Shown: in pieces, positions 42,986 through 51,947 of the stretch | Layout: every line of letters begins with the position of its first letter | How positions within the stretch are numbered: the first letter of the stretch is position 1 | From: CAZLIC01 sp964559535 | GTDB taxonomy: Bacteria > Pseudomonadota > Alphaproteobacteria > Rhodobacterales > Rhodobacteraceae | Direction of reading: 5' to 3' | Length of the DNA: 64,000 nucleotides | NCBI GenBank assembly: GCA_964559535.1 | Contig: CAZLIC010000007.1 | Location: 23,559-87,558, forward strand | Translations under genes and position numbers: made by a program | The notes under the pieces: generated by a model | What the model was told of the DNA's origin: nothing | Seen by the model: the letters and a program-made list of their open reading frames with translations, nothing else | Databases searched by the model: none

Positions 42986-45541
42986 TTATGTTTTATTCAG
43001 TTTTTCGGAAATCCTGTCCTTCAGCGCCAGATGGGCTGCGGCCAGCCTGGCCATGGGCACCCGGTAGGGAGAGCACGAGACATAGTCGAATCCTGCACTG
43101 CGGCAGAAGGCAATCGATTCGGGGTTGCCGCCGTGTTCGCCGCAGATCGACACCGTCAGGTCGGGCCGCGTGGCCCGTCCCCGCGCCGCGCCCATCAACA
43201 GAAGTTCGCCCACGCCATCGACATCCAGCGTGTGGAAGGGGTCTTCGGGAAACACGCCCTGCTGCACATAGGTGTTCATGAACCGCCCGGCATCGTCGCG
43301 CGACAGGCCATAGGTCATCTGCGTCAGGTCGTTGGTACCAAAGGACAAGAACGACGCATGCTGCGCAATCTCTCCGGCCCGCAGAGCCGCGCGCGGCGTT
43401 TCCACCATGACCCCCAGCTTGTACGCAAAGTCGCGCCCCGTCTTCACCTTCACCGCCGCCGCCACCGCATCGATGCGGGTCTTCACCAGCTCCACCTCGC
43501 GGCGCGCCGACACCAGCGGGATCATCACCTCGGGCACCACCGGGTCGCCCCGCAGGCCCACCTCGACCGTCGCCTCGAAGATGGCGCGCGCCTGCATGTC
43601 ATAGATTTCGGGCAGTACGACCCCCAGCCGCACCCCCCGCATCCCCAGCATCGGGTTGAACTCCGACAGCGCCTCGGCCCGTCGCGTCACCTCGGACAGC
43701 GGGCGGTCCAGCGCCTCGGCCAACTCGCGCAGACCCTCCTTGTCCTGCGGCAGGAACTCGTGCAGCGGCGGGTCAAACAGGCGGATGCAGACGGGCAGGC
43801 CCTGCATGATGTCGAACAGTTGCACGAAATCGGCCCGCTGCATGGGCAGAAGGCGCGTCAGGGATGCCGCGCGGTCCTGCGGCGTGTCGGCAAAGATCAT
43901 CTCGCGCATGGCGACCAGACGATCTTCATCGAAAAACATGTGCTCGGTGCGGCACAGGCCAATCCCCTCAGCCTCGAACCAGCGGGCCGTGGCGGCATCG
44001 GCGGGGGTGTCGGCATTGGCGCGGATGCCGATGTCGCGCACCGCATCAGCCCAGGACAGAAGCTTGCGGAACGTGTCGTCTAGCGCCGGCGGCAGCATTT
44101 CGGCCGTGCCCGCCAGCACCTCGCCCGAGGTTCCGTCCAGGGTGATGATGTCGCCCTCGACCAGCACGCGGCCGTCCTTGGCCACCAGCCGCCGCTCTTT
44201 CAGGTCGAACCGCAGGTCCGAGGCGCCGACGATGCAGGGCAGGCCCAGACCCCGCCCGATCACCGCGGCATGGCTGGTCATGCCGCCACGTTCGGTCAGC
44301 ACGCCCGCGGCCGAATGCATGCCGCGGATGTCTTCGGGCGCCGTTTCGCGCCGCACCAGAATGCAGGGCTCTCCGCGAGACGCACTGGCCTGCGCATCGG
44401 CCGAGGAAAACACGATGCGTCCGGTGGCGGCGCCGGGGCTGGCAGCAATGCCCTTCACCACCACGTCGCGCGGATGGCGCGGGTCGACCTGCCGGTGCAA
44501 GAGTTCCGACAGTGCGCGGGGTTCGACCCGCAACACGGCCTCGTCCTGCGGAATCACCCCGTCTTCGGCCAGTGCCACGGCAATCCGCAAGCCCGCCCGC
44601 GCCGACCGCTGCACCTTGATCGCGTCGATCACCGCCAACTGCCCGTCGTCGATGGTGAATTCGATCTGCATCTCTTCACGAAGCCGCACCCGGCAGGCGG
44701 CACCATGCGCGATCAGCGTGTCGATCACCTGCGGCGCCACATCCTGCAGCGAAGGCCCGCGCGGGTCGGCCAGCAGGAAATGCGCCTCGCTGCGGGTCAG
44801 CGCGTCGCGACCGAAGCTTTGCGGCAACCAGCGGCCCTTGACCTGCGGCCCACCCGTCACCGGATCGACGAACTGGATCACGCCCGACCCGGCCAGACCC
44901 TTGCCGATCCCTTGCGCCATGGCCTGCACCACCAGGCCCAGTGCCGCTTCGGCCGGGGCCCCCTTGGCCTGACGCAGCAGGCGCGCACTGGTGCCCGCCC
45001 AGGCCCGCGCCATGCCGCGCAGCACACCCGACAGCTGCGCCGCCGCATCCTGGGGAAACGGCTCGTCCATTTCGTCAGTGTAGTACCGCAGCGCCTCGGC
45101 CAGCGCCTTTGCCGAGGGGGGCGCCATGAACCGCTCGGGGTCCAGCCGCGCCACGTTTACCGCATAACCCTGGACGAAGCGCAGATACAGGGCGTCGGCT
45201 GCCGCCTGCCCGTGGCTGGCCGCCAGCATGGCGTGGCGTTCGGCGTTCAGCCCGATGTTCAGTACGGTGGCCGGGCCGCCCCAGTCGGGGTTCTCTGGGC
45301 TGGGCCGCACCGAAACCAGGGGGTTCGCCCCGAAAAAGCCAAGGATCGCCGCGGTGTCAAAGGGTTGACCCTGCGCGATGGCCTGAACGGTGGCGGCGGG
45401 CAGGGCCACGGTCCGTGGCACCGGCAGGTCCAGTCGGATCAGCCGCTGCAGGCACTTCGCGCGCCAGCCATGCGACTCGACGCTGATACGTGCAGCGGGA
45501 GTGACTTCGGTGAAATCCGGGGCGGGATCGTGTTTCTGCAC
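42986..45541 (-). CDS. PPDK-like PEP-utilising enzyme with degenerate ATP-grasp half
   Basis: 851 residues from GTG 45541. The swivelling phosphohistidine domain is intact (GGMTSHAAV, His424) and so is the PEP/pyruvate barrel (GEHGGNPESIAFC and SCSPYRVP near 830). The N-terminal nucleotide half is altered. Where pyruvate phosphate dikinases have GGKGANL, SVRSGA and LQTR, this protein has HGWRAKC (24-30), SVRPSP (77-82) and IDAI (305-308), so the usual ATP-binding Lys and Gln are gone. It may be a paralogue with another donor or a regulatory role. No partner kinase gene is nearby. Confidence 0.82.
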   Translation of the reverse strand: MQKHDPAPDFTEVTPAARISVESHGWRAKCLQRLIRLDLPVPRTVALPAATVQAIAQGQPFDTAAILGFFGANPLVSVRPSPENPDWGGPATVLNIGLNAERHAMLAASHGQAAADALYLRFVQGYAVNVARLDPERFMAPPSAKALAEALRYYTDEMDEPFPQDAAAQLSGVLRGMARAWAGTSARLLRQAKGAPAEAALGLVVQAMAQGIGKGLAGSGVIQFVDPVTGGPQVKGRWLPQSFGRDALTRSEAHFLLADPRGPSLQDVAPQVIDTLIAHGAACRVRLREEMQIEFTIDDGQLAVIDAIKVQRSARAGLRIAVALAEDGVIPQDEAVLRVEPRALSELLHRQVDPRHPRDVVVKGIAASPGAATGRIVFSSADAQASASRGEPCILVRRETAPEDIRGMHSAAGVLTERGGMTSHAAVIGRGLGLPCIVGASDLRFDLKERRLVAKDGRVLVEGDIITLDGTSGEVLAGTAEMLPPALDDTFRKLLSWADAVRDIGIRANADTPADAATARWFEAEGIGLCRTEHMFFDEDRLVAMREMIFADTPQDRAASLTRLLPMQRADFVQLFDIMQGLPVCIRLFDPPLHEFLPQDKEGLRELAEALDRPLSEVTRRAEALSEFNPMLGMRGVRLGVVLPEIYDMQARAIFEATVEVGLRGDPVVPEVMIPLVSARREVELVKTRIDAVAAAVKVKTGRDFAYKLGVMVETPRAALRAGEIAQHASFLSFGTNDLTQMTYGLSRDDAGRFMNTYVQQGVFPEDPFHTLDVDGVGELLLMGAARGRATRPDLTVSICGEHGGNPESIAFCRSAGFDYVSCSPYRVPMARLAAAHLALKDRISEKLNKT

Positions 45542-45952
45542 TGCGGCGACTTTCAGGTGTTACATGCACCTTACGCCGAATCGCTCACTGTGCAAGTGCA
45601 GCATTGGTCGCGGGGCAGGGCGCTGCCACCCTTTGCGCAGAGGCCGAATTCTGCGCCGGGGTGATGCGAGCCGTGCGATGACTCCTTGCGACCCGAGGTC
45701 AGATCCGGCGGAAGCCTTCGAGGCTTCCGGTTTCGAAAGCACGATAGGGCGTTCTAGGCAAACCTGAACTCGCTTGCTATGTTCGGCTGGTCGCTGGACA
45801 AGCTACGATCCGGTCAACCCGGGGCAGATCAGCGGGGCCCTGGGCGGCGGACACCGGCACGGGCCTTCCGAGCGCTTGCCGCACGGCTCCGATGACCTGT
45901 ATCGGTGCTGAAGGTCTGCGTGACCCTTGGGGCAAGAAGGCCGGGCTGGCAG
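45542..45952. other. Divergent intergenic region between PPDK-like and UDG genes
   Basis: About 410 bases without a convincing gene. It contains a hairpin GGAAGCC/GGCTTCC with a five-base loop (45710-45728). An in-frame GTG at 45905 could extend the downstream gene by 16 codons. No promoter could be assigned. Confidence 0.55.
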
Positions 45953-46570
45953 ATGGAAACGTTTCGGCCTGACCCGACCGCTGACCAGTTCCAGACGCTT
46001 CGCGCCGGGATCTTCGGCTGCGCGGTCTGCGCGGACCTGCCGCTTGGGCCGCGTCCGCTTGTCCAGATCGGCGCAGGCGCCCGCGTTCTGATCGCGGGCC
46101 AGGCCCCGGGGCGGCGGACACACCTGGCAGGGCGACCGTTTGACGATGCCTCGGGCGTGCGGCTGCGCCGGTGGCTTGGGCTTGACGAGGCCACCTTCCG
46201 CGATCCGGCGCGCGTCGCCATCCTGCCGATGGGGTTCTGCTATCCGGGGACCGGCCGGTCCGGCGACCTGCCGCCGCGCCCGGAATGCGCGCCTCTGTGG
46301 CGCCAACGCGTGCTGGACGTGCTGGCCGATGTGCAGCTTACGGTCATCATCGGGCGCCACGCGCAGGCCTGGCACATGCCCGGCACGATGGACCTGCGTC
46401 TTGCCGATGCGATGCAGGGCTGGCGCGCGCGCTGGCCGGAAGCCATTCTGTTGCCCCATCCCAGCCCGCGAAACACCGGCTGGTTCCAGCGCAATCCCTG
46501 GTTCGAGGACGACGTGCTGCCGATGCTGCGGGAACGGGTCGGGGAACTACTTGGCGATCCGCCGACGTGA
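45953..46570 (+). CDS. Uracil-DNA glycosylase superfamily protein
   Basis: 205 residues. VLIAGQAPGRR (about 44-54) is the motif A region and LLPHPSPRNTGWFQRNPWF (about 165-183) the C-terminal DNA-reading motif of the UDG fold; CAVCADLPLG near the N terminus has two Cys. It lacks the four-Cys iron-sulfur set of families 4 and 5. It may excise uracil or another base, or be one of the superfamily's uncharacterised branches. Start ATG 45953 is preferred over GTG 45905. Confidence 0.8.
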   Translation: METFRPDPTADQFQTLRAGIFGCAVCADLPLGPRPLVQIGAGARVLIAGQAPGRRTHLAGRPFDDASGVRLRRWLGLDEATFRDPARVAILPMGFCYPGTGRSGDLPPRPECAPLWRQRVLDVLADVQLTVIIGRHAQAWHMPGTMDLRLADAMQGWRARWPEAILLPHPSPRNTGWFQRNPWFEDDVLPMLRERVGELLGDPPT

Positions 46571-46809
46571 CCAACCTTCGGGCGGCCGCCCACGACAGCC
46601 TGCCGGTCAGGGCAGCGGTTCTGTCCCGGCGGACCGGCCAAGGCCGCGGCGCACCTGCCCTGCGGTTGCCGGAGGTGGCCGTTGAAAAGGTTCTGCCCGT
46701 CCTGCTGCCGCTGACCGCCGACCCGCCGACCCCTGGCAGGCCCCGTCCGCGCAAGCGACCCGCCGAAGTGGCCGCACTGTCGGCACGCCCTGAAATTGTG
46801 CCGCGTGGA

Positions 46810-47979
46810 TCAGGCTACGCGATGCAGGGCCAGCGATCCGTCCGAGAATATCTTCGCCCCGCCCCGGAAGGTGGCGCGCACATGGCCGACGCCGCGGTCA
46901 TCGGCGACCACCAGATCGGCGCGCAGGCCGGTAGAGATTTCCCCGCGGTCGGCAAGGCCCAGGGTGCGGGCGGGGTTGGCGGTTGCCAGCCGCGCGGCAC
47001 CGGCCAGACCCTCGGGGTCGGTCTGCCCAAGGATCAGGATCGCGGGCAGGATGGCCGAGGGGTGATAGTCGGCTGCCAGAATGTCCAGAAGGCCCGCGGC
47101 ATGCGCCTCGCGCGCCGACAGGTTGCCGGAATAGCTTTGCCCGCGCAGGGCGTTCGGTGCCCCCATCGCGGTGGCCAAGCCCAGACGCCGCGCCTCGGTC
47201 GCGGCCTCGACCGTGACCGGAAACTCGCTGAGCGTGGCCCCCAGCGACTGCATCAGCGCCACCTTTTCCACCGTGTCGTCATCGTGCGAGGCCAGCGCGA
47301 TGCCGTGTTCGGCGCAGACCGCCGAGATGGCCGCCAGCGTTGCCGCCACGTCGCCGACATGCTGGCGTTTCTCCGCGATGCGCTCCTGGATGTGGGCCTC
47401 CGCCTCTTCGGCGGTCAGACCCTGTTCCTTTTGGGTGCGCCGCCGCAGATGCTCCAGATCGCGGTACTGGCCCTGCCCCGGCGTGTGGTCGGTCAGCGAG
47501 ACAAGGTCGACCGTCCCATCCGCAATCAGCTCTTCCACTACCGCCAGCGCGCCCGGATAGTTGATCTCGAACCGGGCATGGACGCGATGATCGACCGTCA
47601 GGATCGGGCGCATGGATTTCAGGGCGCGCAGCATGTCCTTGGAATGGTCATAGCTGCGCAGATGGCCATAGGCCGATTTCGGGTTGAAGCTTACGGCGGC
47701 GTAGGCGGTGGTCACGCCCGAGGCGCGCAACCGCTGGTCCAGATCGCGCAGGCCCAGTTCCATCGGCATCTTGACGTGGGGGCGGGGCTCCACCTCGCGT
47801 TCGATCATGTCGCCATGCATGTCGATGAAGCCGGGCAGCAGCAGCAGACCGTCACCCCGCACGGCGGCAGCCCCTACGGGGCCTTCGACCACCTCGGCGA
47901 TCAGACCGTCCTCGATGCGCACGGACCCATGCTCCAGCACCCGGTCGCGCAAGACGACGCGAAAATCACTCAGCCACAT
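46810..47979 (-). CDS. phnM: PhnM, ribose 1-methylphosphonate 5-triphosphate diphosphatase
   Basis: Removes pyrophosphate from the phosphonate-ribose triphosphate made by PhnGHIL. 389 residues of the amidohydrolase fold: FIDMHGDMIE (about 52-61) carries the metal His/Asp, SLTDHTPGQGQ (about 160-170) and ALASHDDD (about 243-250) the other ligands. Last gene of the phn operon, overlapping phnL by 14 bases. No phnN or phnP follows within the 239-base gap and next gene. Confidence 0.94.
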   Translation of the reverse strand: MWLSDFRVVLRDRVLEHGSVRIEDGLIAEVVEGPVGAAAVRGDGLLLLPGFIDMHGDMIEREVEPRPHVKMPMELGLRDLDQRLRASGVTTAYAAVSFNPKSAYGHLRSYDHSKDMLRALKSMRPILTVDHRVHARFEINYPGALAVVEELIADGTVDLVSLTDHTPGQGQYRDLEHLRRRTQKEQGLTAEEAEAHIQERIAEKRQHVGDVAATLAAISAVCAEHGIALASHDDDTVEKVALMQSLGATLSEFPVTVEAATEARRLGLATAMGAPNALRGQSYSGNLSAREAHAAGLLDILAADYHPSAILPAILILGQTDPEGLAGAARLATANPARTLGLADRGEISTGLRADLVVADDRGVGHVRATFRGGAKIFSDGSLALHRVA

Positions 47980-48679
47980 CCGTCATCTCCATGGTTCTCA
48001 GCGCAAGCTCACGATCAATCAGGTGGGCCACATCGCCGGGGTGGTGAAACACGCCGACGATGGCGACCCCTGCCGCCTTCAGATCGGCCAGCCGCGCCGC
48101 CAGCGCCGCCCGCGCCCCCCGGTCCAGCGAGGCGGTGGGTTCGTCCAGCAAGAGCAGGCGCGGCGGGCGGATCAGGGCGCGGGCGAGGTTGACCTTCTGC
48201 TGCTCGCCCCCCGAAAAGGTGGTGGGATAGGCCCGCCACAGCGCCGGTTTCACGCCGAAGGCGGCCAGCCAATGCTGCGCCTCGGCCAGTGCCGCGCCGG
48301 GCGGCGAACCGGCAGCGCGCAACGGTTCGGCCACGATGTCCTCGGTCGTCACGCGGGGGCGGGCGGTCAGGAATTGCGTGACAAAGCCGATCTCGCGGCG
48401 GCGCAGCAGGGCGATATCGACATCCGCCGCACGCGCCAGGTCGATACGGCCCTCGGGGGCGTCATACCAGACATGCCCCGCAACCGGCAGGCAGGTGCGG
48501 TAGAGCGTGCGCAGAAGCGTCGATTTTCCGGCGCCGTTCGGGCCGGACAACAACAGGAATTCGCCGGGGCGGACGGCGAAGGACAGGTTTTCGAAGGCCA
48601 TCAGGGTCTGGCCCAGCTGGTGCATCCGGAAGGTCTTGGCCAGCCCTTCGACGGTCAGGATGGGGTCACAGCTTGGCAT
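47966..48679 (-). CDS. phnL: PhnL, ABC-type ATPase subunit of C-P lyase system
   Basis: 237 residues; Walker A GPNGAGKST (about 45-53), signature FSGGEQQKVNLARAL (about 152-166), Walker B LLLLDEPTASLD. By family knowledge PhnL is needed with PhnGHI to form the ribose-triphosphate phosphonate and is not a transporter. ATG 48679 gives a 14-base overlap with phnK; no membrane partner is next to it. Confidence 0.93.
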   Translation of the reverse strand: MPSCDPILTVEGLAKTFRMHQLGQTLMAFENLSFAVRPGEFLLLSGPNGAGKSTLLRTLYRTCLPVAGHVWYDAPEGRIDLARAADVDIALLRRREIGFVTQFLTARPRVTTEDIVAEPLRAAGSPPGAALAEAQHWLAAFGVKPALWRAYPTTFSGGEQQKVNLARALIRPPRLLLLDEPTASLDRGARAALAARLADLKAAGVAIVGVFHHPGDVAHLIDRELALRTMEMTDVAE

Positions 48680-49466
48680 GGACAAGCGCCTGCGTGTAGG
48701 GGTGCTGCGGGTCCTGGAACACCTGATCGGACAGGCCCTCCTCGACCACCCTGCCATGGCGCATCACCATCACCCGGTCGGCCATGGTGCGGATCACGCC
48801 CAGATCGTGGCTGACGATGACCATGGTGATGCGCCGGTCGCGCTGAAGCCGTTTCAGCGTGTCCAGCACCAGCGCCTGCACCGACACATCCAGCCCCGTT
48901 GTGGGTTCGTCGAGCAGCAACAGCGCTGGTTCCAACGCAATCGCCTTGGCCAGTTGCACCCGCTGCTGCATGCCGCCCGACAGCACGGCGGGGGGCGCAT
49001 CCATCCGGTCGAGCGGAAACTCCGAGGCATCCAGCGCATCCCGCGCCGCGTCCCGCAGCACGGCAAAGCGCCGCTCGCCCGCCACCAACAGCCGTTCGGC
49101 CACGTTGCCCGATGAGGAATGGCGCATCAACAGGCCCTGATGCGGGTTCTGGTAGACGATGCCGATGTGGCGCGCGCACAGCATCCGGCGGGCATAGCGG
49201 TCCAGTGAGAACAGGTTCTCCGGCAGCCCCGGCAGGGTCAGCCCGTAGCTGCCGGCGTCGGGCACCTCTTCCAGGTTCAGCATCCGCAGCAGGGTCGACT
49301 TGCCCGACCCGCTTTCGCCGACGATGCCCAGCACCTCGGCCTCATGCACCACCAATGACACATTGCTCAGCGCGGTGACCCGGCCGTAGCGTTTCGAAAT
49401 GCCGGTCAGCGTCAGGCGCGGCGGGGCAGTGATCAGGCGGGGTGCCTCACGGGATAGGGCGGTCAT
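48666..49466 (-). CDS. phnK: PhnK, ABC-type ATPase bound to the C-P lyase core
   Basis: 266 residues; Walker A GESGSGKST (about 51-59), Q-loop YQNPHQGL, signature LSGGMQQRVQLAKAI (about 163-177), Walker B LLLLDEPTTGLD, H-loop VSHDLG. In E. coli PhnK docks on the PhnGHIJ core through PhnJ. Its motifs are intact here although PhnJ is altered, so the complex is probably still assembled. ATGA overlap with phnJ. Confidence 0.93.
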   Translation of the reverse strand: MTALSREAPRLITAPPRLTLTGISKRYGRVTALSNVSLVVHEAEVLGIVGESGSGKSTLLRMLNLEEVPDAGSYGLTLPGLPENLFSLDRYARRMLCARHIGIVYQNPHQGLLMRHSSSGNVAERLLVAGERRFAVLRDAARDALDASEFPLDRMDAPPAVLSGGMQQRVQLAKAIALEPALLLLDEPTTGLDVSVQALVLDTLKRLQRDRRITMVIVSHDLGVIRTMADRVMVMRHGRVVEEGLSDQVFQDPQHPYTQALVHAKL

Positions 49467-50374
49467 CGCAGCACCCCGTCCTGGTACCAGGTTTCGCCGG
49501 TCACCACCGCCTCGCCATTCCGCGCCCGGATCGCCTTGATCCCCAGATGGCTATCGGACACTTCATGCGCGGCACCGCCATCGGCCTGCGGCAGTTCGTT
49601 CATGAAGTAGCCACGCAGACCGGATCGCCCGCAGGTCAGGCCCCGGTGATCTTCCACCCGGTAGGGCACGTCATCAAAGACCAGCGGCTCGACCCAGGTG
49701 AACGGCGGCACGGCGTACAGCCGTTTTTCGCGCCCCGCCGACAGGATCGTCAGGTGCCGCGCCATGTGCAGCTTCGGCACGTCCCAGCGGGGAATGGGCG
49801 AGGGCGTCATCACGTGCCGCCCGTTGACCAGCGCCGGATAGGCCGCCCCCTGCATCACCCGCCCCGACCGCACCATCTGTTCATACAGCGTCAGCCACAG
49901 TCGCCCGTAATCTGCGTCCGCATGCATCTGGCGCGCGACCGACATGTTGGGTTCCACCCCGCGCAGGGGTTCGGGGTTCGGCACCTGCAGGATCAGGGTC
50001 TGGTCGGCGCGTAGCACCTCTTCAGGGATGCGGTGGCGTGACTGGATCAGGCTGGCCTCTTGCGTGTCCCAGGTGGCCGCGGCCCCCGTGACCCGGGTCA
50101 GGAACGCGCGGATCGAGGCGGCGTTGACGCTGTCATCGGCGCCCTGATCGATCACCTTGACGACGTGGGCAGGCGACAGCAGCGTCAGCGTCACCTGCAA
50201 CCCGCCTGTGCCCCAGCCGCGTGCGATGGGCACCTCGCGGCTGGCATAGGGCACCTGATAACCCGGTATCGCCACGGCCTTGATCAGCCGCCGCCGGATT
50301 TCGCGCTTGGCCGAGGCGTCAAGGAAGCCGTAGGCGAAGGGGGCCCAGGGCCGCGTAAGAGTGGACAGCGTCAT
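49463..50374 (-). CDS. phnJ: PhnJ-like protein lacking the radical-SAM cysteines
   Basis: 303 residues, clearly PhnJ by order and sequence (AIPGYQVP, GWGTGG, VIDQGADD, HRIPE, PSPIP, AGREKRLYAVPPFT). E. coli PhnJ uses C241, C244 and C266 for a [4Fe-4S] cluster, C272 as thiyl radical and G32 as glycyl radical. With a constant +6 offset these positions are T247, R250, V272, G278 and G38. So the glycine and H114 are kept but all four cysteines are replaced; the only Cys in the protein is C248. The frame runs uninterrupted into an ATGA overlap with phnK, and the other two minus frames meet stops in this region without restoring the cysteines. The C-terminal tail is also about 15 residues longer. 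It cannot be a standard radical-SAM C-P lyase. Confidence 0.88.
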   Translation of the reverse strand: MTLSTLTRPWAPFAYGFLDASAKREIRRRLIKAVAIPGYQVPYASREVPIARGWGTGGLQVTLTLLSPAHVVKVIDQGADDSVNAASIRAFLTRVTGAAATWDTQEASLIQSRHRIPEEVLRADQTLILQVPNPEPLRGVEPNMSVARQMHADADYGRLWLTLYEQMVRSGRVMQGAAYPALVNGRHVMTPSPIPRWDVPKLHMARHLTILSAGREKRLYAVPPFTWVEPLVFDDVPYRVEDHRGLTCGRSGLRGYFMNELPQADGGAAHEVSDSHLGIKAIRARNGEAVVTGETWYQDGVLR

Positions 50375-51411
50375 TCCGGCACCTCGGACGGGGTCGCACC
50401 GCGCAGGGCATCCAGCGACGATTGGAACGTCACGTAGTGCGGCAGCTTGAAATGGATGCAGAACCCCGACGCCTCGACCGGTTCGGTATGATACAGCACG
50501 AATTCCTCGTTTACGGGCGAGCCCTTGGGCGCGTCGGGCGCGTTCAGGTCCAGCGTGGCGGCGGCGATCACCTTGACCTCGTTCCAGCCCAGCGTGGCGG
50601 CAAAGCCCAGCCGCAAGCCTTCGCTTTTGGTCGTCACCACCTCGGCCTGAGAGGTGCGCACTCTTCCGGCCGAAAATTCGGTGCCGCGCGGGTGGCGGAC
50701 CCGTACGTCGACCTCGGACAGACGCAGTTCGTTCACGGTGGGATGGGCATTGCCATAGCCGCGCATCGCGGCATAGCCGAGTGCCAGCACGCCCCCGGTA
50801 TCGGCCCGCGCCAGGCTTTGCAGCGAATGGGCGCGGGCGGCGGGAAACAGCAGCGGCTCGCGCGTGATGTCGGGAATGGCATCCTTGTCGACGGGCTGCG
50901 CTGAGACCGGCGAAATCAGCCCCTGCGCCCGCTGCCAATCGGCCAGCGAGGGATGGCTGGCGGGGGCAGGCGTGGCGGCAGGTTCCACTGCCAAGGGCTT
51001 GAAATCCTGCCCGGTCAGCACATCCGTAACCAGCAGCCGGTGGCTGTAATCCAGCGTCGGCCCCAGGATCTGCCCGCCCGGAATGTCCTTGAACGCGGCC
51101 GAGATGCGGCGGTGGGTCAGGGCGCGGTCGGGCTGCACGGGCCCGGCGATTTGTAGCCGCGGTTGCGTGGTCCGCCAGGCGCGCAACAAGAGGATCGCCT
51201 CGTAAAGATCGCCGCCCGCCTGCGCCAATGCCAGCGCGGCGAGGTCCGGCGCGTAGAGCGAGGCCTCGCCCATCACCCGGTCAACCAGATTGGGCAGGGC
51301 GCGGGTGATTTCGGCCACCCGTTCGGGCGTGATCGTGCCCATCTGCGCGCGGTACATCCGTTCGGCCTGTTCGATCGCCCGCTCGCCGCCCCGGGTTGCG
51401 ACATAGGCCAT
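50371..51411 (-). CDS. phnI: PhnI, C-P lyase core subunit
   Basis: 346 residues. With PhnGHL it displaces adenine from ATP and attaches the phosphonate to ribose. MAYVATRGGERAI at the start, DIPGGQILGPTLDYSHRLL (about 109-127), and near the end HFKLPHYVTFQ, which keeps the two His residues that hold zinc at the PhnI-PhnJ interface in E. coli. ATGA overlap with phnJ and TGATG with phnH. Confidence 0.95.
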   Translation of the reverse strand: MAYVATRGGERAIEQAERMYRAQMGTITPERVAEITRALPNLVDRVMGEASLYAPDLAALALAQAGGDLYEAILLLRAWRTTQPRLQIAGPVQPDRALTHRRISAAFKDIPGGQILGPTLDYSHRLLVTDVLTGQDFKPLAVEPAATPAPASHPSLADWQRAQGLISPVSAQPVDKDAIPDITREPLLFPAARAHSLQSLARADTGGVLALGYAAMRGYGNAHPTVNELRLSEVDVRVRHPRGTEFSAGRVRTSQAEVVTTKSEGLRLGFAATLGWNEVKVIAAATLDLNAPDAPKGSPVNEEFVLYHTEPVEASGFCIHFKLPHYVTFQSSLDALRGATPSEVPE

Positions 51412-51947
51412 CAGAGCACCTCGATATGGGTCGAGCGCGGCAGGGCCATCAGGTGCACGCCATCGACCAGCAGCATCTCAATGCCCAGCGGATAGTGGCA
51501 AAGTGCGGCACGGGTGGCCCAGACCGACGGGTGCAGGCCAAGAACCGCAACCGTCGCATGGCCATCGATGCCCGGGCCGGACAGGCGCAAGGACTGGCCC
51601 GAGCCCAGCCCCGCCGCAGCGATGACGGTCGCACCTCCGTCGGGGTAAAGCGGCGAACCCGGCGTGAGGTCGGCCAGCCGGGCGACGCCGTCGGCATCGG
51701 CCAGCGAGAGGAAGACGTGCCCCGCAGCGCCATGGGGGGCCATCTGCGCCCCAGTTTGCCGCAGCACCGCCAGAAACGCCGGATCGTCGGCCCAGACCCG
51801 GCACTCGCGGTCGATCAGCGCCAGCGCAATCGGGGCCATCCCCGGCGCGGGAAGGGCTTGCACGCTGCCAGGACGCGACAGGGCGGCAAGGATTGCGGCA
51901 AAAGTCGCGTTGTCGCGCGCCTCATCCGTGTCGGGGACGGGGTGCAT
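51411..51947 (-). CDS. phnH: PhnH, C-P lyase core subunit
   Basis: 178 residues. Structural subunit of the PhnGHIJ complex. FAAILAALSRPGSVQALPAP at the start and GLHPSVWATRAALCHYPLGIEMLLVDG (segments in about 137-163) are typical. One-base overlaps on both sides suggest tightly coupled translation and fixed stoichiometry with PhnG and PhnI. Confidence 0.93.
   Translation of the reverse strand: MHPVPDTDEARDNATFAAILAALSRPGSVQALPAPGMAPIALALIDRECRVWADDPAFLAVLRQTGAQMAPHGAAGHVFLSLADADGVARLADLTPGSPLYPDGGATVIAAAGLGSGQSLRLSGPGIDGHATVAVLGLHPSVWATRAALCHYPLGIEMLLVDGVHLMALPRSTHIEVL

Noticed and set aside
49463..49690. Frameshift as the cause of the missing PhnJ cysteines
   Set aside because: I read the other two minus-strand frames over this stretch. 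One stops at the Gly-Ala-stop before the motif and again soon after, the other is Arg-rich and stops; neither carries C-x2-C or C-x5-C. Homology to PhnJ continues around S273-D274 in the annotated frame.
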